This document shows positions 6,315 to 13,802 of a stretch of 21,479 nucleotides of DNA, in pieces. The notes beneath the pieces were generated by a model. It saw nothing but the letters and a program-made list of their open reading frames with translations, made no database searches and was not told where the DNA came from. Made by a program: the position numbers and the translations under genes. The first letter of the stretch is position 1. Each line of letters starts with the position of its first letter. This DNA is from DASVWH01 sp036389715 (GTDB lineage Bacteria; Acidobacteriota; Blastocatellia; Pyrinomonadales; Pyrinomonadaceae), in NCBI GenBank assembly GCA_036389715.1, contig DASVWH010000204.1, forward strand, positions 1-21,479, written 5' to 3'.

Positions 6315-7247
6315 ATGTCCAGGAATCGTTACGGCAGGGATGACAGGGATTATTTCGGCGGCGGCCCGAGGGGAGGCCGCGGCGGCGAGGAACGCTACGA
6401 GCCGGAACGCGGCGATTATGGCCACGGCGGCGGCGCGATGCGCGACAGGGATTTCGGTTACGACGAATCTTACGGAGCGCGCGGCAGTCGCGCCGGTGGC
6501 GAGCGTGATCCGGGGCGTGACGATTACGGTCGCGGCGCAGGCTTCGGCATGGGCGGGGGCTACGAGGAGCGCGGCCACGGCGATTACGTCGAAGCGCGGC
6601 GCGGACGACGCAGGCAAGACGACGAGCGCGCCGCCGAGAGACACTCCGCCTTTGATGACCGCGATGATTTCTTTCGCCCGGAATACGAGGAACGCGGACG
6701 CGGCGCTTCGCGTTCGCACCTGCGCTGCCGCGATATTATGACGCGCGACGTGACGGTTGCGACCCGCGAGACGACGCTTCAGGAAGTGGCCATGCTGATG
6801 CGCGACGAAGACACCGGCGTGATTCCGGTCGTCGAGCGCCAGGAGGTTTCAACGGATGCCGCCGCGACAGCCGGAGCCGCTGCCGAAGATACGCGGCGCA
6901 GCGATAACCGGACGCAGGGCAACGGCAAACTGGTCGGACTCATTACCGACCGCGACGTGGTCGTCCGTGCCCTCGCCGAAGGCAAGGACGCCCGCACGAC
7001 CCGCGTCGAAGAGGTGATGACCACCGATATTCACACGGCGCAGCCCAATGACCGCGTCATTGACGCCATCCGCAAGATGGGCGACAAGCAGGTGCGACGC
7101 ATCCCCATCGTAGACGACCAGGGCACACTGCGCGGCATCATCTCGATGGCCGATGTCGCGTTGGAGACGGAAGAGGACCGCGAGCTGGCCGAAGCCCTCG
7201 AAGAGATTTCCAGCGGCGCATCCTTCTGGAGCAAGATATTCGGATGA
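6315..7247 (+). CDS. CBS-pair protein with a long disordered Arg/Gly/Tyr/Asp-rich head
   Basis: 310 residues. Residues 1-130 are low complexity, made of RDY, RGG, GGG and YEER-type runs (for example GGGPRGGRGGEERYEPERGD). This composition is typical of disordered RNA-binding or condensate-forming tails. Residues about 138-275 form a CBS pair: the first CBS begins RDIMTRDVTV and the second VEEVMTTDIH, ending in GIISMADVA. CBS pairs usually bind adenosyl nucleotides as energy or redox sensors. The first CBS is interrupted by an Ala/Thr/Asn-rich insert at about 176-204 (after PVVERQE, before KLVGLITDRD). The C-terminus is FWSKIFG. ATG 6315 has a strong GGGAGGAG. It is followed by hsp20 and lon, suggesting a stress role (inference). 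Confidence 0.85.
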   Translation: MSRNRYGRDDRDYFGGGPRGGRGGEERYEPERGDYGHGGGAMRDRDFGYDESYGARGSRAGGERDPGRDDYGRGAGFGMGGGYEERGHGDYVEARRGRRRQDDERAAERHSAFDDRDDFFRPEYEERGRGASRSHLRCRDIMTRDVTVATRETTLQEVAMLMRDEDTGVIPVVERQEVSTDAAATAGAAAEDTRRSDNRTQGNGKLVGLITDRDVVVRALAEGKDARTTRVEEVMTTDIHTAQPNDRVIDAIRKMGDKQVRRIPIVDDQGTLRGIISMADVALETEEDRELAEALEEISSGASFWSKIFG

Positions 7248-7254
7248 GAAGAGA

Positions 7255-7384
7255 GTGAGCAATCAGCAGTCAGCAGTCAGCAGTGAGCGGTAAAAGAAAG
7301 AAACTGCTGGCTGCTCATCGCTCGCCGCCGAACTGCTCGCCGCCCGTGCCGGACTGCTCACTGCTCACTGCTTACTGCTCACTA
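7255..7384. repeat. Heptad-phased inverted repeat filling the CBS-hsp20 spacer
   Basis: The left arm (7255-7290) is a run of GTSAGCA-type 7-mers (GTGAGCA, ATCAGCA, GTCAGCA, GTCAGCA, GTGAGCG). The right arm (7352-7384) is the complement (ACTGCTC, ACTGCTC, ACTGCTT, ACTGCTC). Pairing is interrupted about once per heptad. The centre also keeps decayed units (ACTGCTG, GCTGCTC). The repeat starts 8 nt after the CBS stop and ends 5 nt before the hsp20 ATG. Confidence 0.85.
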
Positions 7385-7389
7385 TTCTT

Positions 7390-7770
7390 ATGGCTGAATC
7401 GGTCAATCGTTATTTTCGCTTGATGCCCGCCGGGGGGCGGTCGCGCCCGTCTGCGCGCCTCTGGTGTCCGGCGGCTGATGTCTATCGAACCAGGGACGGC
7501 TGGATCGTCAAGGTTGACCTCGCGGGCGTCAGCCCTGAGGAGCTTGAGATCACGGTCGAGGAGCGCAGTCTGCGCATCGCCGGATGCCGCCGCGACACCT
7601 TCTACGGCGAGGGCGTCAGCTATCACCAACTGGAAATCACGTACAGTCGCTTTGAAAAGAGGCTGGACTTTCCCTGCTCCCTGCAAGACGTGCATCTAGT
7701 GCGCGAGTACCGCGACGGCCTGCTCATTCTACACCTGCGGAGCGAAGAAAATTGTCAGGAAAAGGAGTGA
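7390..7770 (+). CDS. Small heat shock protein, Hsp20/alpha-crystallin family
   Basis: An ATP-independent holdase chaperone that binds unfolding proteins. The 126 residues consist almost wholly of the alpha-crystallin domain, beginning PAADVYRTRDGWIVKVDLAG, through LEITVEERSLRIAG, to the closing YRDGLLILHL, which corresponds to the family's G-x-L strand. The N-terminal arm is short (about 25 residues) and the C-terminal tail lacks a clear I-x-I motif, so large oligomers may be less stable. ATG 7390 has no Shine-Dalgarno: the heptad repeat runs up to 5 nt before it. It lies between the CBS gene and lon, giving a chaperone-protease pair. Confidence 0.9.
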   Translation: MAESVNRYFRLMPAGGRSRPSARLWCPAADVYRTRDGWIVKVDLAGVSPEELEITVEERSLRIAGCRRDTFYGEGVSYHQLEITYSRFEKRLDFPCSLQDVHLVREYRDGLLILHLRSEENCQEKE

Positions 7771-7772
7771 AG

Positions 7773-7879
7773 AGCGAGGAAGGGAAGAGATTGATTCATT
7801 GATTCATTGAACCGCTCGGTGAATTGTTAAATGACTAGACGAGTAAATGAATCAATGGCTAAATCCCTTCTTCCTCGCT
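7773..7879. repeat. Phased inverted repeat filling the hsp20-lon spacer
   Basis: Perfect arm segments are AGCGAGGAAG (7773-7782) with CTTCCTCGCT (7870-7879), and ATTGATTCATT (7790-7800) with AATGAATCAAT (7846-7856). Between them are 7-8 nt units ending in AAT or ATT (tandem ATTGATTC, GGTGAAT, GAGTAAAT). It starts 3 nt after the hsp20 stop and ends 7 nt before the lon ATG. Confidence 0.85.
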
Positions 7880-7886
7880 TCTGATT

Positions 7887-10376
7887 ATGGTCGAGAATAA
7901 GGAAAATACGGAGAAGCCTGGAGACGCGCTCGCGGAGAAGGAGCAGGCGGGCCAACGCGTCCCCTTCGAGATCAGTATCCTGCCCTTGCAGAACACGACG
8001 CTCTTTCCAGAGACGGTCATTCCGCTGGCGGTCGGGCGCATGCGCTCCATCGCCGCTGTCGAGGCCGCGCTGGAGACCGAGGAGAAGCTGCTCGGCTGCA
8101 TCAGCGCGCGTGCCGAAGAGACGACCGGCGCTGATGCCACACCGTCGGGTCTCTACCAGGTCGGCACGCTCGTCATGATTAAGCGGATGATGCGCGACGA
8201 AGGCTCGATGAACATGATCGTCCAGGGCACTGACCGGATCAAGGTGCTTGAGTGGGTTCGGGAAGACCCGCACCTGCGCGCCCGCGTCGAAATCCTGCCG
8301 GACGTAAAGACGGTTGACGCCGAAGAGGTCGAAGCCCTCAAGCGCAACGTGCAGCAGTTGATTCAGCAGGCGCTGGCGATGCTGCCGCAGGTTCCGGCCG
8401 AAGTCCGCAGCGCCGTCGTCGCGGCCAGCGACCCCATCCGCCTCGCATATTTTCTCGCTTCGATTCTCAACCTCGGCGTCGAGCAGGAACAGAAGATGCT
8501 CGAAGCCGATACGACGGACGAGCTGCTGCGTCTAGCCTACGGCTACCTGGCGCGCGAGCTTGAGATCATGCAGATTCGGACCAAGATCGCTTCGGAAGCG
8601 CAGTCCGAGATGGACAAGGCGCAGCGCGATTACATCCTGCGCCAGCAGATGAAGGCCATCCAGAAGGAGCTTGGCGACGACGAGGGCGGCGAGCGGGCCG
8701 AGGCCGAGATGCTCCGCGAGCGGCTGGAGACGACCGACCTGCCCGACGACGTGCGCAAAGAGGCCGAGCGCGAGTTGAAGCGCATGGAGCGGCTCCCGGC
8801 CGCCGCGCCCGATTATCACGTCATTCGCACCTATCTTGAATACGTGTTGGAGCTTCCCTGGCGGAAAGCGACCGCAGACAAGCTGGACCTGAAAGAGGCC
8901 CGCAGGATTCTGGACGAAGACCATTACGGGCTCGAAGACATCAAGGAACGCATCCTCGAACACCTGGCCGTCATCAAGCTGCGCCCCGAAGCCAAGAGTC
9001 CGATGCTCTGTTTCGTCGGCCCTCCGGGTGTCGGCAAGACGAGCCTCGGGCGCTCGATTGCGCGCGCCCTCGGACGCCAGTTCGAGCGCCTCTCGCTGGG
9101 CGGCGTGCGCGACGAAGCGGAGCTGCGCGGCCATCGCCGGACCTACATCGGCGCGATGCCCGGCCGCATCGTCCAGTCAATCCGGCGCGCGGGCGTCAAT
9201 AATCCCGTGATGATGCTCGACGAGATAGACAAGCTCGGCGCCGATTACAGGGGCGACCCGGCGGCCGCGCTGCTGGAGATTCTAGACCCGCAGCAGAACA
9301 ATACCTTCCGCGATCACTACCTGGACCTGCCCTTCGATGTCTCGAAGGTCTTCTTCATCGCGACCGCCAACCAGCTCGGGCCGATTCCGGCGCCGCTTCG
9401 CGACCGCATGGAGGTCATCAGGCTCGCGGGCTATTCGGACCAGGAGAAGCTGCACATCGCCAGGCAGTACCTGGTCCCACGACAGATTCAGGAGAACGGG
9501 CTGGACGAAGCCCGCTTCAGTATCACGGACGCGGCGCTGCAATTGATCGCGGCGCGCTACACGCGCGAGGCGGGCGTGCGCCAGATGGAACGCACCGTCG
9601 GCCAGGTGGTGCGCAAGGCGGCGCTCAGAATCGCGCAAGGGGAGGTGACGGTCGTCGCGGTTGACGCGCCGGACATCAAGGAGTACCTCGGCGCGCCGCG
9701 CTTCTTTCCCGAAGAGGCGCGCAAGGAGCTGCCGACCGGGGTTGCGACCGGCATGGCCTGGACGGAGATGGGCGGCGAAGTCCTCTTCATCGAAGCGACG
9801 CTGCTGCCGGGCGGGTCCGGTCTGACCATCACGGGACAGCTCGGCGAAGTGATGCAGGAGTCGGCGCGCGCCGCGCGTTCCTACCTCTGGGCGCACGGGG
9901 CCGAGTTCGGCATCGACCCGGAGATGTTCAAGGGCTACGGCGTGCACCTGCACGTCCCGGCCGGGGCGATTCCGAAGGACGGGCCGAGCGCGGGCGTGAC
10001 CATCACGGCGGCGCTGGCCTCGCTCTACACTGGACGAAGGGTGCGGCCCGACACGTCCATGACGGGCGAGATAACACTTTCGGGCCTGGTCTTTCCCGTC
10101 GGCGGCATCAAGGAAAAAGTGCTGGCCGCGTATCGCGCAGGCGTGCGCCGCATCGTTTTACCGGCGCGCAACGAGCCCGACACGGAAGAGATTCCCGAAG
10201 ATGTCAGAAAAGAGCTGGAGATTATCCCTGTGACCCGCATCAGCGAGGCCATCGAAGCGACGCTCGAAGTGGTTGTTTCAAGCCCGCCGCCGCTGCCGAA
10301 GCCGCCCGCGGAAGCCGCGCCCGAACGGGCCAACAGGCAGCCGGAAGCCGAGCCGCTCAGGGTCCGCGAAGCATGA
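7887..10376 (+). CDS. lon: ATP-dependent Lon protease
   Basis: A homohexameric cytoplasmic AAA+ serine protease that degrades damaged and regulatory proteins. At 829 residues it is full length. In order: the N-terminal LON substrate-binding domain (FEISILPLQNTTLFPETVIPL onward), a helical linker with YILRQQMKAIQKELG, Walker A GPPGVGKT at 378-385, Walker B MMLDEIDK, and the protease domain with catalytic S701 in DGPSAGV and K744 in GIKEKV. All catalytic residues are present. After the domain there is a Pro/Glu/Ala-rich tail of roughly 40 residues (SSPPPLPKPPAEAAPE), longer than in E. coli Lon. ATG 7887 has no Shine-Dalgarno and follows the phased repeat. Likely co-transcribed with hsp20. Confidence 0.97.
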   Translation: MVENKENTEKPGDALAEKEQAGQRVPFEISILPLQNTTLFPETVIPLAVGRMRSIAAVEAALETEEKLLGCISARAEETTGADATPSGLYQVGTLVMIKRMMRDEGSMNMIVQGTDRIKVLEWVREDPHLRARVEILPDVKTVDAEEVEALKRNVQQLIQQALAMLPQVPAEVRSAVVAASDPIRLAYFLASILNLGVEQEQKMLEADTTDELLRLAYGYLARELEIMQIRTKIASEAQSEMDKAQRDYILRQQMKAIQKELGDDEGGERAEAEMLRERLETTDLPDDVRKEAERELKRMERLPAAAPDYHVIRTYLEYVLELPWRKATADKLDLKEARRILDEDHYGLEDIKERILEHLAVIKLRPEAKSPMLCFVGPPGVGKTSLGRSIARALGRQFERLSLGGVRDEAELRGHRRTYIGAMPGRIVQSIRRAGVNNPVMMLDEIDKLGADYRGDPAAALLEILDPQQNNTFRDHYLDLPFDVSKVFFIATANQLGPIPAPLRDRMEVIRLAGYSDQEKLHIARQYLVPRQIQENGLDEARFSITDAALQLIAARYTREAGVRQMERTVGQVVRKAALRIAQGEVTVVAVDAPDIKEYLGAPRFFPEEARKELPTGVATGMAWTEMGGEVLFIEATLLPGGSGLTITGQLGEVMQESARAARSYLWAHGAEFGIDPEMFKGYGVHLHVPAGAIPKDGPSAGVTITAALASLYTGRRVRPDTSMTGEITLSGLVFPVGGIKEKVLAAYRAGVRRIVLPARNEPDTEEIPEDVRKELEIIPVTRISEAIEATLEVVVSSPPPLPKPPAEAAPERANRQPEAEPLRVREA

Positions 10377-10546
10377 GGCCATCGCTTTGGCGCTCCCCTT
10401 CGCGGCCCGTTGCCGGTCACAATGCGGCCCCGGTGAATCGTTAGTCAGCGCGGGCGCGCTTCCGCGGATGAAGCTCCCGGAAGCGTGCCCTCTCGCCGCT
10501 TTCATCCGATGGGCGGCAAATCAACACCCTCGAACAGGATAACCCG

Positions 10547-12004
10547 ATGCGCGAGCGAGCACAGGCCGGTGGCATGAGACGCAGCCTGGTTTTCATCGTC
10601 CCGGCCTGCGCCCTGATTTTCGGCCTCGCCCGCACGCTGCTGGCGAGTACGGGTGGCGGCAGCGGCGCTGCCGACGCCGTGGAAGGCGGCCCGGCGCACG
10701 GGCTTGAGCCGCGTGTGCTCCTGGGTGTCGCCGTCATCCTCATCGCCGCGAAACTCGGCGGCGAAGTCTTCGAGAGATTCGGCCAGCCGGCGGTCCTCGG
10801 CGAGCTGATTATCGGTATCCTCATCGGCAATCTTTCGCTCGCCGGGCTGACCGCGGCCGAGCCGCTCAAGACCGACGTGATTATCAACGCGCTGGCCGAG
10901 CTTGGCGTCATCATCCTGTTGTTTGAAGTCGGGCTGGAATCGAACCTGGGGGAGATGCTGGAGGTCGGATGGTCTTCGCTGGCGGTGGCGGTGGCGGGCG
11001 TCGTCGTGCCTTTCCTTCTCGGCTGGGGCGTGGCGGCCTACTTCATCCCCGGCGAAGCGAGGCTCGGACACATCTTCATCGGCGCGACGCTCTCTGCGAC
11101 GAGCGTCGGCATCACGGCGCGCGTCTTGAAAGACATGAAGCGGTTGCAGACGCGCGAGTCGCGTATCATCCTGGGCGCGGCCGTGATTGACGATGTGCTT
11201 GGATTGCTGATCCTGGCGGTCGTCGCGGGCTCCATCAAAGCGACGGCCAGCGGGGGCGCTCTTTCAGTCGCGGACGTAGCCATTATCGCGGGCAAGTCAG
11301 TGGCTTTCCTGGTCGGCGCCGTCGCCGTCGGGCATTACCTGACGCCGCAGCTTTTTCAGCGCGCGGGCCGCTTCGAGAGTCGCGGCGTGCTGCTGGCGCT
11401 CTCCATCGCCTTCTGTTTCCTGCTGGCGTGGGCGGCGGCGATGGTCGGGCTGGCCCCGATTGTCGGAGCCTTCGCCGCCGGGCTGGTGCTCGACGAGGTA
11501 CACTTCGAGACGTTCCCCGAGCGTGGAAAGCAGGACCTGCAACGGCTCATCACGCCGGTCAGCACAGTGCTCGTCCCCATCTTCTTCGTCCTGATGGGCC
11601 TCAAGGTGGAGCTCGGCGCCTTCGCCCGACCGGACCTGCTCGGCTTCGCCGCCGCGCTGACGCTGGCCGCGATCATCGGCAAGCAGGTCTGCTCGCTGGC
11701 GGTCATGGAGCGCGGGCTTAACCGCCTTGCCGTCGGGCTCGGGATGATTCCGCGCGGCGAAGTCGGGTTGATCTTCGCTGGCATCGGCGCGACGCTGATG
11801 CTGCCCAACGCCGAGGGCGTCAACGAGCCGGTCATCAGCCCCGGAACGTTCGGAGTGGTCGTCATCATGGTCATCGTGACGACGCTGGTCACGCCGCCCG
11901 CGCTCAAGTGGGCGCTGGCGCGGACCACAGCGCCGGAGCAGGATGAGTCTACTGATACCTTTCGTGAGATTGCGGAGGAAGCCTCGGAGCGCATCTCGCA
12001 TTAA
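10547..12004 (+). CDS. CPA2-type cation:proton antiporter
   Basis: 485 residues with an N-terminal signal-like or membrane segment (SLVFIVPACALIFGLA) and about 12 further hydrophobic helices of the Na+/H+ exchanger fold. The adjacent acidic pair D215-D216 in VIDDVLGLLIL is the ion-binding motif of the NhaA/NapA group, which exchanges H+ for Na+ electrogenically. GMIPRGEVGLIFAG is also typical of the family. No RCK/TrkA-N domain is attached, unlike KefB/C, and the C-terminus is a short charged tail. AGGA lies about 8 nt before ATG 10547; an ATG at 10574 is possible. The 170-nt spacer after lon contains an 8-bp perfect inverted repeat CGGATGAA/TTCATCCG (10465-10472, 10501-10508) and no heptad repeat. 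The substrate ion is not certain. Confidence 0.9.
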   Translation: MRERAQAGGMRRSLVFIVPACALIFGLARTLLASTGGGSGAADAVEGGPAHGLEPRVLLGVAVILIAAKLGGEVFERFGQPAVLGELIIGILIGNLSLAGLTAAEPLKTDVIINALAELGVIILLFEVGLESNLGEMLEVGWSSLAVAVAGVVVPFLLGWGVAAYFIPGEARLGHIFIGATLSATSVGITARVLKDMKRLQTRESRIILGAAVIDDVLGLLILAVVAGSIKATASGGALSVADVAIIAGKSVAFLVGAVAVGHYLTPQLFQRAGRFESRGVLLALSIAFCFLLAWAAAMVGLAPIVGAFAAGLVLDEVHFETFPERGKQDLQRLITPVSTVLVPIFFVLMGLKVELGAFARPDLLGFAAALTLAAIIGKQVCSLAVMERGLNRLAVGLGMIPRGEVGLIFAGIGATLMLPNAEGVNEPVISPGTFGVVVIMVIVTTLVTPPALKWALARTTAPEQDESTDTFREIAEEASERISH

Positions 12005-12038
12005 GGCTCAATATTGATCGAAACGGGAGAACAAAAGG

Positions 12039-12353
12039 ATGAGCAGGAAGAAAGATCAGCACAAGGCCGGGATTGCAGAGACGCCGCGCGGGCAGGAGAT
12101 GGGGCGCGGCGACGACCAGGACCAGAACCGCGAGGCGATGAAAGATACCCCGGCGTTGCGCGGCCGCCGCAAAAAAGAGAGCCGGATGTTTGCCGACGAA
12201 TCGTCGCAGCACATGGGCGCGGATGCGGCCACGCCGCGCTCTAACACGCCTTCGATTCCGGCCGCAGCGCCGACGGGCCAGCCGCTCGGCCAAACGGGCG
12301 GCGAAAGAGTGTTCAAAGAAAGGAACAAGGGGAAGGGCCAGGGACGAAAGTGA
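12039..12353 (+). CDS. Small disordered hydrophilic protein, unknown function
   Basis: 104 residues, strongly charged and without hydrophobic helices: Lys/Arg/Gln/Asp-rich at both ends, with a Pro/Ala/Thr stretch (NTPSIPAAAPTGQPLGQTGG) in the second half. The start ATG 12039 has GGGAG 9 nt upstream and the frame ends right before a strong terminator, which supports a real gene. It begins 34 nt after the antiporter stop, so it is probably the last gene of that operon. I do not recognise a family. The composition resembles small desiccation or stress proteins, but that is only composition. Confidence 0.6.
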   Translation: MSRKKDQHKAGIAETPRGQEMGRGDDQDQNREAMKDTPALRGRRKKESRMFADESSQHMGADAATPRSNTPSIPAAAPTGQPLGQTGGERVFKERNKGKGQGRK

Positions 12354-12363
12354 CGACACGAAG

Positions 12364-12402
12364 GGCGGCGCTCGGTTTTCAGCTTTTGAACCGAGCGCCG
12401 CC
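12364..12402. terminator. Strong hairpin between convergent genes
   Basis: A 14-bp perfect stem, GGCGGCGCTCGGTT (12364-12377) with AACCGAGCGCCGCC (12389-12402), and an 11-nt loop. It lies between the plus-strand small protein gene and the minus-strand TPR gene, so it can end transcription from both sides. T-runs outside the stem are weak. Confidence 0.8.
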
Positions 12403-12444
12403 GTGCTTTCCCTGACTCTCAAAACCCCCTGGTCCTTCGCCCCG

Positions 12445-13686
12445 CTATTTGGCCGTGCTCGCCACCAACTCCGTCCAGTAGCGCCGCAGCTTTTCGCGGT
12501 TCGAGCGCCTGTAGGTCTCATAATCACGGGCGATGCCTTCGTCTGGACGCGCAAACAGGATGTAGGCTTCGAGCAGGCCCGCGTCATTTAGCTTGACCAG
12601 GCTTTCAAGCGCCGGGTTGAGAGTTTTGATCTTGCCCGACTTCGCATCTTTCCCGGCGGCCGCGGCCACGGCCCGCAACGCCGCCGCCTCCTCCAATAGG
12701 CTGTGCCTGTAAGTCTTCTCGCCCGGATACGCTTTGAAGAAATCGGTCCTGGCCCAGGAGACGCGCGTCAGGTCGTAGAGCAGCCAGTAGTTTGAGCCGT
12801 CGGCCGTGTTCAGACTCTTCGGGTCAATGGTTATATTCGTCTGGTTGCCGTTACTCTGCGTGGCGTTGGGCGGGTCAATCCTTGGATGGCCGAGACTGAC
12901 CTGTTTGACCTGCGCCCACTGGAGAAGGCCGCGAAAGGCCATCCGGTTATAAGGCTCTGCGATGATGGCCTCGATGGCTTTCGAGAAAGCCTCCTCCAGC
13001 TTGCCCTGCTTGAGCAGCGCGTCGCTCCAATAACGATAGGCCGTCTCACGATCAGGGTTGATGGCTATCGCGCGGCTATAACCCTCGGCCGCCTTGCCCC
13101 ACTGCTGCTTCTGGAAATACATGTCGCCGATGAAAAGCGGGGCCTCATAGAGCTTCGGGTCGAGCCGCGACGCACGCTCGTAGGCGGCGATGGCCTGGTC
13201 GTAATCCCTGCGCGTAAAGGCGGCCTCGCCCTCCTCCATGGCCTTGTGCGCTTCGGCGTTGCGCGAGAACGAACTGCCTTCACCGCCGTCGGGCGGGATC
13301 GAGGCGAGGCCGACTTCCAGCAGATCGTCCTGGAAGCCTAGTTCTTTTGCGCGGAGCAGGCTGCGGCGTGCGCGCAGGCGTGCCTGGCGTCTGGCTTCAT
13401 CCTCCTTGATGTTCTTCGAGTTGGCGAGAATTGATAGCCCCAGCCCGAACATGACGCGGGCGTCCGACTGGTTCGCCGCGGCCAGCTTCTCAAAACTCTT
13501 CTGGGCCTCGACGAAATTACCGTCGCTGATGAGTTGAAAGGCGCGCGCCCTCTCGGCGTTGTAGCTATCCTGCTCCTGCGCGAAAGCCTGCGGCGCGGCA
13601 GAGATGAGCAGAGTGATTAAGACGAGCGCGCAGGATGCCGGGCGAAAGGTGCTGCGCCGCGCGGGAAGAAGTGGCTTGAGGAGCAT
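12445..13686 (-). CDS. Exported TPR-repeat protein
   Basis: 413 residues. Residues 1-36 form a Sec signal peptide (basic start, CALVLITLLIS core, AFA cleavage site before QEQDS). The mature part carries tetratricopeptide-like helices at about 45-75 (AFQLISDGNFVEAQKSFEKL) and 145-250 (EGEAAFTRRDYDQAIAAYERASRLDPKLYEAPLFIGDMYFQK onward in three units). TPRs mediate protein-protein contacts. A C-terminal region from about 280 (DGSNYWLLYDLTRVSWARTDFFKAYPG) is not TPR and I cannot name it. ATG 13686 has GGAGGG 8 nt upstream. It follows the phosphoesterase gene on the same strand with a 116-nt gap. A periplasmic or outer-membrane assembly role is a guess. Confidence 0.8.
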   Translation of the reverse strand: MLLKPLLPARRSTFRPASCALVLITLLISAAPQAFAQEQDSYNAERARAFQLISDGNFVEAQKSFEKLAAANQSDARVMFGLGLSILANSKNIKEDEARRQARLRARRSLLRAKELGFQDDLLEVGLASIPPDGGEGSSFSRNAEAHKAMEEGEAAFTRRDYDQAIAAYERASRLDPKLYEAPLFIGDMYFQKQQWGKAAEGYSRAIAINPDRETAYRYWSDALLKQGKLEEAFSKAIEAIIAEPYNRMAFRGLLQWAQVKQVSLGHPRIDPPNATQSNGNQTNITIDPKSLNTADGSNYWLLYDLTRVSWARTDFFKAYPGEKTYRHSLLEEAAALRAVAAAAGKDAKSGKIKTLNPALESLVKLNDAGLLEAYILFARPDEGIARDYETYRRSNREKLRRYWTELVASTAK

Positions 13687-13802
13687 GAAAGTATCCCTCC
13701 TGGGGAGGCCGGGGCCCTCTGTTAATGAATGGTCGGGGAGACGTGTGAAGGCGCAAGTCTATGACCTGGCGGCTGACGGTGTCAACGAGTCCGGGCAAAG
13801 CC

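Noticed and set aside
7255..7384. Repeats as a CRISPR array
   Set aside because: Units are 7 nt and contiguous, with no spacers, no 25-40 nt repeats and no cas genes.
7385..7390. hsp20/lon spacers as classic RNA thermometers (ROSE or fourU)
   Set aside because: There is no Shine-Dalgarno to be sequestered and no UUUU or U-U-G-C-U type motif at the start codon.
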